This document shows positions 38,569-51,600 of a stretch of DNA of 64,000 bases, one piece after another (the stretch's first letter is position 1; each line of letters opens with the position of its first letter). The position numbers and the translations under genes are program-made. The stretch lies in assembly GCA_013400975.1 (NCBI GenBank), contig WBMZ01005333.1, forward strand, positions 62,001 to 126,000, in the 5' to 3' direction. This DNA comes from Atrichornis clamosus (taxonomy: Eukaryota; Chordata; Aves; Passeriformes; Menuridae). The notes under the pieces were generated by a model, which saw only the letters and a list, made by a program, of their open reading frames with translations, was not told the origin of the DNA and ran no database searches.

Positions 38569-39604
38569 AGACAAATTATTTGTATAGGTCAAGGGTTTAT
38601 ACCTTCAAAGTATACGAATATGGCAGGTTATAGGTCAGCAATGTAGTCCGGATTATTTTTATAGCCCAGGCTTTAATTTGGAGAGATTTGGAATCAAATG
38701 TCTTTATTTACATATGGTCAATATTTCTTAAAACATATAACACCAGTATGCAATGCTTTTTATTATTTAAGGAAGACTGAAATGAAAGGCTGTAAAGGTT
38801 TCTGGGAAACTTTGCTTGTTTTGCTGTTTTTAGGAATAGTTGTAAATTTCTTTGGTAGATAGTTAAAATCTGATCTTGCACTGTTAGCTCTTCTGATGTG
38901 TAGGAACTTCATGTAATTTTTGAGAGTTTCTTGACCCCCATGTTTATAATACATAATCTTACTGATTTTTATGCCTCATCATACTGCCAGGTTTTATTTT
39001 TTCAACTGATCCTTGGACTGTTTTTAAGTGCTTTTGTGAACTTAAGACAGTCCCAGCAAACTAAATATGCCTAGGATAATTGTATTTTCATAGTGAAATA
39101 TATTTGAATAGTTAACGTTCAAAGACAAAACACTCATCAGTTATCTCAGTTTGACTGCTTGAAGAATGAGGGAATTGTTGTGATTATTGAGGCTAACTTT
39201 GTGTGTAAAACCAGTTTCCCTCGGACTTCCCTGAATTATGTGTGCTAGCGGTAATTGAGTGAGAGCATATAGTGTAGAAAATAATTGTTGTCTTTTAAGA
39301 ATTGTAAGTAATGAGGAATCCACTGAAACAATTAACCAAGTATTCTAATAGTAGAATATCTTTATTAATGAAAATTAAAGACCTTGGAGATATTCTTATG
39401 GGTTTAAGTAACCTAAAGATTGAATCTTGTATTTGTGTGTCAGAATGAAGATCTTTTGCAATTTCCTAGATTAAAGCAATTTCTATTTTCCTCAGAAGGA
39501 ACTGAGCCTTATATTTTTGACACTCAGTGCATATTATCCAGTATTCTAATAATTTGGTTTTCTGTTATTTTTTTTGTTTGTTTTAAAAAAATAATCTCCT
39601 CATG

Positions 39605-39720
39605 AAATATGAACCCCACAACTGGATATAATACCCTAGCAGCAATCCTACAATGAAGAGCTAGAGAGGTATTATGATCTCTCTTGGTATATATTTGCCT
39701 ATTCATCCATAGCTGTCATA
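39605..39720 (-). repeat. Possible ancient CR1-type ORF2 remnant
   Basis: The run cccacaactggatataatac, ctagcagcaatcctacaatg, then gaggtattatgatctctctt resembles the antisense of the C-terminal part of CR1 ORF2 (agaactggacacagtattcc...). It is heavily decayed; the assignment is by pattern only. Confidence 0.35.
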
Positions 39721-40049
39721 ACCTTAACATTTCAGCAAATGCTTATATCAGAAGTGACTGATTACTGCATCGTGTTAGGTGATATTTCCATTTATTCTTT
39801 GCTTCTTGATGGATAATGTCTTCTTTTATCTAAGTTGGCATGTATGTAGTTTCATTGCAGTCTGATTAAACAGTTGATGCCATTTGTTCTTTACCACTTC
39901 CTGATCTCGGTATCAACTACAAACTTTATAATTTTTTCCCAGGTAAAAAATGTTTCAGTATTAAGTCAGAAATTGATTCATATGGGAGTAATTAGAGAGT
40001 TATTTGGTCATTTAACTTACAGTTATATTTTGGGACCTATTATTTAATG

Positions 40050-40430
40050 TGTTAGGAACCATGATTTTGCTGGAAGACCTACTCGAGGAGGATTAGGATG
40101 AGGCTGTCTGTGGCTCAACTCTCCATTTTGCCTGCATAGAAATTGTGACAAATAGGTGGAAGCCTCGTGGTGGGAAGCCTCATGGTTAATGGTTCCCGTG
40201 GTTGCATTGTGTAAATACATTCCATTCTCATTGGAAATAGGGAACAGGGACCCAGGTGTGCATGCCCGGGCCCCCTGCATATATAGGGCCGGCAGGCCTG
40301 GAGTGCAGGGCTTCCCTCTCCTGCACCGACACGGGAAACCTCGCTGTGTTCCAGCTCTGAGAATAAACCTCTTTAGTCGTGAAGACCATGGCCAGCCTCT
40401 GTTTAACCCGTGCTTATCTTGGAATCTACA
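40050..40430 (+). mobile_element. Solo LTR (381 bp) with 4-bp target-site duplication AATG
   Basis: Begins TGTTAGGAACC and ends AATCTACA, flanked by AATG at 40046-40049 and 40431-40434. It carries a TATATA box at 40280-40285 and AATAAA at 40362-40367, in LTR order and spacing. A 4-bp duplication suits a class I (gamma-like) retrovirus. No internal region remains, so it is a recombination product. An open frame of 111 codons across it is fortuitous. Confidence 0.85.
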
Positions 40431-40872
40431 AATGTATGATCTATTGGTTTTCTGTCATTTTAGTTTCTTAAAAAGAGACTGTACTGTGTGATATAAACTT
40501 AAGATGTCTTACAGAAATGTAAGTGCCATAATAACTAGTATTTTTATAGGCCAATCTTGTAATGCCATAGTAAGTAGTTTGATAGGAAGGGGAACTTAGT
40601 TGAATGACAGTAGTTACATTGTCTTCCTTTAATTCTTTAATACTCAAGTACCGCTATTTACCTGGAAATGAAGTCGAGCTGATGGCCCATAGTTACCAAA
40701 GTAGTTTGATTTATCCTTTCCAAAACATTAATTATATTCTGGAGAGTTCATTGTTTCAGGAATCTGCGATGATATATTAGAGATCTCCTTGAAAATTCCT
40801 ATTAAGATAAAAGTTATTGACATGCGTCCTTCTCAACCTGTCTGACCTAGTAACACCTCACTGGTATTTATC

Positions 40873-41030
40873 GTGGGGCTCGGGGCTCCGTCCCGGCCTC
40901 GCCGCGCCCGCTGGCCGGGCCGGAGCCGCCGGGCGCCCGGAGCTGGCCAGGGTGCTGAGCCGCGCCCGCCTGAGCGCCCTGGCCTGGCGGGCCCGTGCTG
41001 CCGAGAGCCGCCCAGGAGGCAGGCAAGCAG
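40873..41030. other. Isolated GC-rich, CpG-rich patch in TTBK2 intron 1
   Basis: About 158 bases of very GC-rich sequence (for example ggccgggccggagccgccgg) sit abruptly in AT-rich intron. One frame is open through it (GLRPGLAAPAGRAGAAGRPE and on). I recognise neither a protein nor a repeat family. It may be a short transposed piece of a CpG island, an alternative first exon or a retrocopy fragment. Confidence 0.5.
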
Positions 41031-44000
41031 TTAATTGCTTCGTTACTAAAGAAGGCTACCTCTGATAGTAGCGTCTCGTCGTCTCATAGCACTGTATTCT
41101 GGGACTTGTACAGAAAATCTTTATGCCTTTGCTACTTATACTAGGAAAAAAACCACTACTGTGGAAGGTTTCCCAGAGCCACAGCTCCTGGCTTTTTAAC
41201 AGCTCCAGTCATGCTAAACTTGTCATCAGGAGCAGATTCTTTGCTGTCCAAATTATACCAAATTCAGCTATACCTTCCTTGAGCAAGAGATACAAACTTT
41301 TGCCAATGCACTTCTATAAGCAGTCACTGTGCATTGCAGTGAACTTTCAGGCAGTGTATAAAGGGCAAAAACATTATTCTACCTGTAGCTTAACAATTTT
41401 CACAAAACACCTCAAGAGAATCCTATAAAACAGCCTCCAAAGATGAACCTGGAAAGTAACACTTTCTCATCTAATTCCTTTTTGACAGGCCTTTTATGGT
41501 GAGAGGCTTGGATGCCCTTTTGCTGCGTGGACTGCATGGCTCTCAGGCAAGAGCCAGAGTTTCTTGACACGGCTGCTATTCCGTGTAGTGTGAAGTAATG
41601 CTGAAAAGACTAGACCAGAGAGCTGGAAATGATAAGTAACAGAATCTGAAGGAGGCAGCTGTAGATGATTTGAAGGCAAAAACAGAGGATTAGTTTATTT
41701 ATTTAGGCTTCATATGTGTGAATTGTATGTTATAATCTAATCATGGTGATGGGAAATAATTTCCGTGAATTGTGTTTTTTTAAGTCCTTGGCATGTTTGT
41801 GTCATTTCTTATGCATCACCATATGCATGACAATTTTAGTTCACACACACACACAAAAAAAAGTTGATTGAACTATTTTAATATTTTGAAAGTATAACTA
41901 TTGCTCTATCCATGAGTGGTTTTTTCTCTTAAAAGATACATACTCTCACATACTTTTTTTGATTTTTCAGCTTCAAAATTATTACTGAACAATTGTTAAT
42001 GGTTATTGAACTCTTATTTACTTGCTGTCAGACTGAAGCAAAGCTATTGGATGGAAGCAAATTAAAAACACTTTTTGCAATTCAATGCTAATAATAACAT
42101 ATATATATATATATGTAATATATATAACAATTTGATTTGTAGCTACCAACACTTAACTAAAACTTCTGAAAATGCACCTGAGACTTGAATCTTCTCTTGT
42201 TCCCATCACCAGCTACCAGCTCAACAAACTTTCCAGGAACAGATTGTCCTTTTGTCAGCCTTGACAACTGATAGTGACCAACAAATTGATTAAAAAGCGT
42301 AATTTTACCCTATTTTTTTCTGCTGTAGGGCCTTGTATGGTTTTAAATATTTAATTGTGGGGTAAAAGCCTAGTCCCCTTGGGGGAGGAAGTTCTATGTC
42401 ACTAAAAGTGTGTGATCACTTCTCTAATAAACAATGTAGAAGTCTTAGTATCATTCTTTCTTGTATGCAAGTAGTGCCATATCAAAAATAGGTGTATATG
42501 TCCTGAATGTAATTAGGAAAATAAAAATCCTAATCCAGAACAAAGAAAGCCTCCATGGTACTGCATATAGTCAGGATTTGCCGCTAATGTGTTTTCTGTG
42601 GGAAAGGTAGAGAAGATTAGAGTGTAGCTAAAATTCAGAGATTCCTTATGAAATTATGTTGAAGAATATCCAGCCAAAACTATTTAGAAAAGTGAAAAGA
42701 ATGTGAAGAGTTGTGAATATGGTATCAAATGGCAACAAAATTATAGGAATCCTTGTCCTTTTTTTCTTCAGTTTTACATAGTAATTTATTTGTGGAAAGA
42801 GAGTCATATGTCTTTCCAGTTCTTTCACAGCAATTGTTTATGGCTGCACATAAGAGATTTAAAAATTTTTTTTATAAATCAAAAAAATTATTGAAAGTTC
42901 CCTGAAGTAAGAAAGTAAATGCAAAAATCACAGCTGTTGTGATTTTTTTAAACCTTTGTTTCTCTTGATGCTCAGACATTTAGCAGCCTAAAATTTTAGT
43001 CCTGCCACCTATCTAAAAATCACTGTCATATGTTTTGCAGCTGCCAGAAGTAACAACCAGTTTTTACATTAAATTTTTCTCTGTGTTCAAACTGTAGCTT
43101 TGCTGTACCTGACCATCAGTGAGTTCAAATGCATTCTGTGAATGTTCATTGTCAAAAATCTGACCCTGGACGTCTGCACCAGCTTTATTAAGACAGAGAT
43201 AGTCTTGAGGTGAGGAGATGTGTATTAATATGTTGGTTCTCTGCATTCAAGCTATCAAATTATTTGAGTATAAAGATTAGAGGCATTTCCTGGTCTATTC
43301 TGAAGCTAGGTACAAGCAGGAAAACCTATATGGAGACACTGAGACTAAACACTAAACCCAGGATAAAGTGAAAGGGACAACATGTGGAAAATAGAAATTG
43401 AATTGATAGAACAAATGATATTTGGAGTTCCTGAGTGCTTCTTGTATACCAGGGTTTATTATACATGTGTTTTTCAAAATCATGTAAGTTCCGGAAAAGA
43501 AGAGTTTTGAGTAGCATTGGTTTGCTTTATGCTGCCATTGCCACAACTGTTAGTTAGTTAACAGTTTTAGGGTTTTAGCTTCTATTAAGTAACTGACAGA
43601 AGATTATGCACAAGATTTTAATTCAAGTTGCATCTCACCAGTTCAAATAATTTGAATGTATATTGTTATAGGGAGCAGAATTTCTCTGTCCTCTCTCCAT
43701 CTTCCCAAACATGATGTACGATTTGTATTCAGCAGTGGTCATAAGTGAATGTCTAAGGAAAAGTACAAAACCACAGATAATATAAATTATACCTTCCTCT
43801 AGTACTTTTCCATTTTCTAGTAAGGGACTTACTGCACTGAATATACCTAATATGTGTTTTCAGTAACCCACAGTAGTTGGGTTTTTTTCGTGTAGTTGAC
43901 CATTGTCCACTTGAACCACGGTAAACCTTTATTATTCGCAGTGTCCTTTGGCAAGAAGTTGCACGGATTAGTTTGCTCTGAGTCCGGCTCCTGCTGACCT

Positions 44001-44089
44001 ATTTTGATTTTTTTTAATTCCTTTATTGAATGACATCATAAATAGCTGATTCCTAGCCAACCTCTCCATGCCCCTACTGTTTCTGTAGA
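41031..44089. other. TTBK2 intron 1, middle part
   Basis: Non-coding AT-rich sequence with a short (AT)n run at 42099-42114. No exon or well-defined repeat recognised. Confidence 0.55.
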
Positions 44090-44520
44090 CCTCTGTCAAA
44101 TACTCCTCTCTACTTTCCATCATCTCGTGAAAAAAATTGGAAGTCATTACTTCATGTGGAAATTAGTCTGTATCTCTGATTCTCTTGTTCTATTTTCTGA
44201 ACCTTTTCCTTTTTTTTTGAGATAGGAAGGGCTAGAATTGCATACAAGACTCAAGGTATTAGTGAACTATGGATCTTCATGCTGTCATCTGCTTTGTCTG
44301 AATTCCAAGCATTTGAATTTTTTTGACTGCTATTTAGCATTGAGTTGCCATCTTTTGTAACTGTATACCATAACAACAAGATCTTATTCTTGATTGCTAA
44401 TAGTTTCTCATATATTTAGTGAGCAATTAGGACTATTTTTCTGATACGCATAATTTTACATGTACCTATATAGAACCTCATCTACCATTTTATCTCCTGG
44501 TTATAGAGTACCATGAAATG
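44090..44520 (-). repeat. Ancient CR1-type ORF2 remnant, antisense
   Basis: Landmarks in order match the antisense of an old amniote CR1 ORF2 C-terminal region: ctgaacctttt, tttttgagat, tagaattgcataca, aactatggat, ttttttgactgct, gcattgag, caagatcttattcttga, and cctcatctaccatttt. It is highly decayed and called by pattern recognition. Confidence 0.45.
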
Positions 44521-44544
44521 ACCCAGTAGTTCCTTATAGTTGTC

Positions 44545-44640
44545 CCTCGAATGGTTTGGATTGGGACTTTAAAGATCCGACTCCTACCATAGTTGCCAGG
44601 TTGCTTAAAGCCCCATCCAGTCTTGCTCCTTCTTTTGAAG
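44545..44640 (-). repeat. CR1 LINE 3' end, internally deleted fragment
   Basis: The piece cgaatggtttggattgggac, tttaaagatc and ggttgcttaaagccccatcc matches the antisense avian CR1 tail, with the middle (the catgggcagggacacc block) deleted. Confidence 0.75.
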
Positions 44641-44839
44641 GAGCATTGTGTTTAGATAGGCAAGGAATCTGTTCCAAATTTGAAAGCAGAGCTGTCAGTG
44701 GTCCAGATGGAAGATCATGAGTCAGGTTTTCTATATGTGAACACTTTGTGCAAAAATATTTTTTAATGGAACCTGAGTTAAAAATGCAAATATTGATCTT
44801 AATAAATGATAGCTCATCAGCCTAAAAAGGGTAGCTCTC

Positions 44840-45620
44840 TGTGCTGTACTGTATATTTACAGATGATCTAGACAAGATGCAAATACTGAAATGATGTAGT
44901 CTGGTGATACAAGGGTATTAAAATTAGCAAATATGAAGACAGAAGAGCTGGAGAAAGACCTTGTGGATCTGAGGTAATGACAAATGAAAATTATCATAAA
45001 GCAATTCATGCAGAGATAAAAAATTTTAAAATTTACAGCAATTAACTTCTCTTGAATGGGGTCTTGCAGGTTCTCTGAGAATAGCAGGTTAGTGCCTAAT
45101 AACAGTGCTGGTCTGCACATCTCAGAGGGGATGTAGTAGAACTGAAAAAAGCACACAGATGGCGATCAAAATCAGTGGAAGACCAAGCAGTTGAAGAGGT
45201 AAATGAGGGGGCATATGGTAATAGTGTGTTCCCTGTGTAGGACTCAAAGGTGAACTGTAAGGAGTAACTGTACACTGCCTTCCTTCTCTAAATGTAACTT
45301 GCAGAAGACAACTTGGAAATAGAGATGTACTTTCCACAGCATGGAATTAGGTTACAATTTGCTTGCAGTAGAGTGTCATGGGTGCTAAAAGTTTTCATGG
45401 GTTCAGGAAAGTTCTGATGGACTTGGAGACAAAAAATACCATCTTTGGCTTTGTGTTTTGTGTCCCAGCTTCCTCAGAAAATATTCTGGGAAGTGTGATT
45501 ATATGCTTTCAGTGCCCTTGTATTCTTCCCTAGACATCTGCTGCTGGCAACAGTCAGGGACAGGAGATTGGACTAGGTGGATCTTTGGTCTAATGCAGCT
45601 TGTCTCCTCTTGTGATTAGC
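44840..45620 (+). repeat. Old CR1-like LINE, ORF2 C-terminus and 3' tail
   Basis: The 3' part reads gctggcaacagtcagggaca, ggagattggactaggtggat, ctttggtctaatgcagct, close to the tail of ancient amniote CR1/L3 elements. Upstream, gagctggagaaagacctt and a RDVVELKKAHR-like reading fit the decayed end of ORF2. Many stops and indels are present. Confidence 0.5.
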
Positions 45621-48600
45621 TGTCCATGCTAACTGCTTTTCTACTGTCTAACCTAATTTTTTTCTGCACAAATTAAGTTGGTATTTTTGGATTTGTCCCA
45701 ACTTCAAATGCCTTTGCCAAAGTTCCATTTCGGTTTTTTAATACCTGTCTTCCATTTCAAATCTTGAAGGACTTCTGATTAAGTGCTCAAGTTTTAGTCA
45801 CTGTTTCTTGAAGCCACCTTCAACTGCACCTACAAAGCAAGTGCGTGCTCTGACCAAGCCACGTTGTTGGCTGGAGCCCCTGTACCTTTGTAGTTTCCAG
45901 CACCAATATTTTTTAGGGACAAACTGGTCAGGCAGTCTTAGGTGAGATAACCATCTCCTTTGTTGTTGTGTATTGTACTTCTAGATTTGATATGGCCTTA
46001 GCCCATGTGATCATTGTGGAATATCCTGTGAACAAGAGATTCCCTGGCATTGTAGAGAGCACCTCTCTACAGCCATGCCAAACTGAAAAGAAAGTAATAA
46101 CTTGTGCTACTCTTCTGGCAAGATGTTGTACGTTTATTGACCTGCCTTAGTGCCACCTTCCTTCATCAGAGCCAGGCACCAAGCCATTTCTCACCTCTCA
46201 TGTCATTTGGCAGTTCATAAGGACCCACTTATGTGGCTGTGTCCTACCCACTGATGCTAGGGGTGTTGACATCAGTGCTGAGTTGGTCTTGACATGAGGG
46301 TCTCTGTGGGTTTTCATCTTCTCGTAGTACCTGACTTTTGTATCGCTGTTGATCTACTCATGGAAAGTGCAATCCTCCTTGAACGTACTGAGGTGTCTCC
46401 TGAATAAACTATAATGTGATGGTGTGTCTTTCCTCCTTAACTCTCTCAGGTGTTGGGTGGCAGGATGGGTGTACATTCCCTTCATCAAAGAGGCCTGTCA
46501 GAGTTTGGTAGATGTCCTGCACTATGTAGACTCCCTCATATTCCATCTTCCTGTCAGCTAGGCTCCTTTGGAGTCATCTTGCTTGGTGTAACAGTTACTG
46601 TCCTCATTTCACACATCAGCGAAAAGTAGAGCTACTGTATTTAAGAAGATGGAATACCTATGTATGCACAGCCAGTGCCCTCTCTTTATCACAATACTGC
46701 AGCAGATTTAGAGTTACGTGCCCTAAAGATAAGGATGCTAAGAGATTAGACATTACAGATTGAAAAAAGGATTTTTTCCTCTGTTTTTTTCCTGTTGTGC
46801 TTAGTAAACTGTCAGGCCTCATTCACCATGTTTTTGTGATGTGCTTTATTCCCTGACATATCAAAGGAATTCTCAGGTTTTGTTGGTAAGGACTAGGTTG
46901 CTTCATGGCTGGTGCTGCAGCCTGAGCACAGCGCACTGAATGCAGTCGTGTGGCTGCCAGCTGAGCTGCTTCTGTGCCTCTGGCAGCCTTGGTGGTCACC
47001 TGAACACTGTCAGTGCTGACAACATTTTGCTATTCACATGCCATCTATCTGAACATCTCACCAAAGTTTCCCTGCCAATTTTCTTGTATTTTCAAAAAAG
47101 TTATGTGTTATTCCCATTTATATTTAGAGTTTGCCCTGAACTTTACCTGTTTGGATTAAACATTTAGTAGTTAGCTGTATATATGCCCTTGCATCATTCT
47201 TGCACAGTTCTTAGCAGCAGCTCTTCTCTATAAAATTGCTGCATCTCTATTGTAGAAAGTTCATAGGTTTTGGAAGAAGTTCTTCAGAGCAATGTATTGC
47301 TTGCCCTCTTGTATCCTGTAGTTGTGTGTTGTATGTATGTGTTTGGCATTTATGTTTTTTCTTACCTAGAAAATAGATTTATGAAATAATAGAAATAGAT
47401 AGTACTAGTGGAAAGGTCGATAGTTCAGAGCACCTTAAAAGACCGATTTATGTTATTCCTTGGTATATAAAGCTGGTGACATTGATGGTGAGCCGTTAAT
47501 ATTTTCAGTTTATCCAAAGAAGATAACTGACTATTCCAGTATTTCCAAAAACTGGAAGCAAAGATTTTAACTTTGCTGATAAGTCCAGGCTATAAGTAGT
47601 TTGATATTGTAACACTATGCCACTGTTTAAAATACTTTGTTTGACTTCAACCTTTATTCATAAGCACACTTCACTACTACTTTTCTACAATGAAAATTTT
47701 CCTAGAATATTGAAAATTTATTGTTGTAAAACATTATATAATTTAAATAACTGCAGAACTGACTTTACATTTACATGTTTCTTTGAATAAGATTTTTGAC
47801 AAGTAAAACAAATTTTTATAGCTAAAATTCCTGCTTTTAGTTCCACCTAGGTTTGTTGTAAATACCACCACTGTCTTAATGAATCTAAGACACAGAAATA
47901 CAGCTGCTTTTTTTTTAAACAAATGACACTTCTAGGGTTTTGAAATTAATTTTTGAGTAATTATTAGGTTTCATGAGCCTCTTTTTGATTTGGAACTCAC
48001 TTTGAGTTGTGGAAAAAAATTGAGAATAATGCAGTGTTATATGGAATTAAGTTAACCTCTCCCGAGGGTTAGGTTTCCACATTAGTATTAGAGGCTCCGC
48101 ACCTGAGGTTGAAGTTCAGCAAATGGTTTGAGTTGAAAGGAGTGCAGTAGTCCAGTCTTTCCCTGTTCCCTACAGCTAACTTCCATTCTTTCTCTTTTTC
48201 TGACATAAGTCTTTGTGCAATTGTGTGACAGATCAGATTAGGAAATTAACTCACGCATCTGAAAAATGCCATGGCGAAAATGTCATGAATTAAATTGGGT
48301 TTTTGATTTATGACTCATTCTAATTCTCCCATGACCAAATTTTTCTGGTTTTCTCTAGGTAATAAATTACATTCTGCATTTTTGATAGGAGCCACAACCA
48401 TATAATCTCTCCCTGTCATTCACATAGAGATGCTTTCCTTTATGGCAAGGTATAGAGTACCCCTTATCTCAGTTGGTCTGATCAAGAAACACTGAAGTTT
48501 ACTTCAGTACAAATGCTTTTAAGTCCAGTTTAATTTTCTAGTTCTTAATTCTATTTTGGACTTGAAGAGGGGTTTGTGTGCCTAAATCTTGTATGGTTTA

Positions 48601-51600
48601 GTAAAAGATAATACACTCATTTGATAAAACTTTGCCTTACTTGACTTTTCATAATATTTTGGTACTGAGTTATCTTACAAACTGAAAATAGTGAAAATAG
48701 TTTCAAGACTTGAAACTAAACATTATTTTTTAACTCTGTCTTCAAACTGAGAAAATATTGCCACCTTTGTAATAACAACTGCAGAAGTTGCCAGAAGGAA
48801 ATATAGACTCTTTGGCAATAACACACAAAACAGTTGGGAGCTTTTCACACCTGGAATCTGCAATACTGCTGGTGAGTATTTTTGGCACCCAAGAGCTTTA
48901 GAGAGGAAAACCTAAAATGGCACTAGTTTTGTGTTGAATTTTTAAAAAGATTTTCTTAACAGTCAGTACAGTTGGAAATTTAAGTCAAGGTTTTCAATTC
49001 AGTTTTCTCATTTATGTGGTGAATGATGATTTTCAAAACACCAGTTTTTAATTGATGTATTTAGAAAATATTCAGGTTTAAATGTAGGATAGCTTTCTAG
49101 TTTGGATGTTCAAATAGACTCACTTAAACCATTTTTATTCGTAGAATTAACAACTTGAACATGTTCTTAGCCTTTCTAAGACAGTGGACTTTACCATAAA
49201 TGTGGTGGAATTAGGACCTTTGAGCATTCCCAGCCCTGATTTTCTCTTTATGCTGGCCTGCTAAAATTTTCTTTGTTCCTTAAGTTCTGCTCAGAAATAA
49301 AAAGTACAGAAGTGGGAACCATAGATTCAATTTAATTTACTAGTTTCTTAAATGATCTGAAGGCGGGCAGATAGAGCTCCTAATATGCTTAGAGAGTTCC
49401 TAATAGTAAAAGGTTGCTACTATTCCATAGTGGAGGCGACAGGACATGTATTCCTCTCTATGGAACAGAAGTAATCTTCTGTGCTCACTTGCTTAGTCCT
49501 GGAACTTAAGAGTACCTCTATTCAGCCAAAATTGTCTATGCTACTTTCTCAACTTAAATCTGAATTTAAACATCTATAAAGGCTGGTAAGCAGAGATTGA
49601 TTTTGGTTTACGGCTACCTCTAAGGAAATTATGTGCATGCACACAAATTACGTGAAAGGATTGTCTTTTTTTCTGGAATCTTTTCACTGTTGTTTTCTAA
49701 TAGCATATAATCTCTTAGTGTACTTGGATGGGGTAAATTAAAGAAGTCTTTTGCAAGGCTGATGTGTAGTTAAAATCAGTTAAGTGGATAGAAGAATTTT
49801 AAATAATGGATGCTCTTTGTATGCTGTTCTGGATATTAGTACTAATGCTCCTTTACATGTTCTTATTTCATACCATGATCAGTTCCTAGCAAAGGCTTAT
49901 GTTATGAAACAGTCTGTCCTTGTTGTGTTGTCCTAGTTACTCCATGACCTGTCATCTGGAAATAAATTTGACAGAGGGCTAATTGTCTTTAATTGTGGTA
50001 GTTCTGTTATCTTGAAAAGTTCCTCTGAAGTGATAAAGATCTGACAAGGAAACCGATGAGTTAATGAATAGAAAATTTTATGAGATATATTGCAATTAGA
50101 ATGGCTGTTAATCTTTTAGGAGAGTTGCAAAAAAGTGTTCGTTGTGCTGAAAATAACCTTACTGCCACCTATAAAACTGCACTGCTAAAGGATTCATCTG
50201 CTGAATGAGTAAGGGAAAGCTTGCACCTTAACTGCGTGTCATTAATTATTCATCTGGTTCAGTGGAATACAGAACATGCTGGAGCTTTCTTAAATTGTTG
50301 TAATAGCATTGTAGGCTGTTAAAGAGCTGTGCTGAAAGCTGTGTATTTCAGTAATACAAATGCAACCGTATTGTACTTTTATGAGTAATTCATCTGGGGA
50401 ATTTGGAGTGGGCCAAACAATCTGAATTCAAATCCTTCCAAATTCAGAGAAACTGCAGTTTCAATCTTGACCTGAGAACCATATCCAAAGAATGCATATT
50501 TATGTCTGTCCAAAAGTCCTTTACATGTAGTCCTCTCTAATAATGTCCTTCTTTTCCATATATGTTTGGGGAAGGTGATTGTAACCTAAATTATACCTAG
50601 TAGAATACACATTATCTGTTATTAGGTAAGGAATATAAATGTATTTATCCACTGCAGTACATCAATAAAGAACAGATTTTTGGTTATACAGTGTTAAGGC
50701 CGCTAGAGAACCTATCAGAGGAATGAAACTCAGTCTAGATCAGATTGTGAATAAGGTCTTTGAAAACCATATTCTTGTAGCAGTGCCTGAATGTAAGCAT
50801 GGAGATATATAAGCATCTGATAAAGTTGTGGTTTAGCAGTTGCAGACTTTAATTAGGGAAATAAGACTGCTATCACCAAGAAATAAGAAAAAAAATGTTT
50901 TCTCCATATTAGGTATTGGTATGATAGAGTGTAATTCAGCGTGGATGTCTAACTCAGTGTTGCTGTCCATACCACAAGAAGAATGTGGAGCAAGGAGAGA
51001 GGTTTCGAAGGAGAACCATGCGAAAGACCCAGGGATAGGAAGGATGGCTTAAAGCCGAATTTATTGATTTAGAGGAGATTAAAAAAATAGATGTTTAAAT
51101 GAGGTGAAATGACTGGAAATGGAATGTAGTTACCAAAACTGTAATCAAGTCCTGTGGTAAAAAGCTAAAATAAGACATGTTAAGCCTTGAAACAAAGTAA
51201 ATTATGCTTATTGTGAGGGAAGGAGCGTACTGGAACGCATTAGCAGTGAAGATCATTTGGAGTCTTACGTATTTAGTATGTGCTAATTCACTGAACAGGG
51301 GTGAAGTTATGTGACTTGATCAGGTAAAGGTTTGAACCAATTTCAAGCCTTCTGGCCTTGAAATTTGTCACTGAATCCTTCTTCTGCTTTATTTGGAGTC
51401 TTGAAAAAAACAGGATTCTTCAAATTGACTTCAACATGTTCCTAAAACTTGCATTTTTTTCAAGTAAAATAGTGCTTGCAGTTGGTTATTAAGCTTCAGG
51501 AGGAGTGTAGCACCTTGTCTTCAGTGGCTCAGGAGAGAACTTTTGCCTCCCACACAGGACAGTTCAATGTGTCCTGGTGTTTTGTTGCTTTGAATACCAG

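Larger units (their letters stand above)
32651..40049. other. TTBK2 intron 1, proximal part
   Basis: AT-rich intronic DNA without coding exons. Besides the X-box-like site, the 38543-38568 hairpin and a possible CR1 fossil at 39605-39720, I see nothing specific. Confidence 0.6.

Noticed and set aside
40156..40491. 111-codon open frame
   Set aside because: It lies almost entirely inside the solo LTR at 40050-40430.
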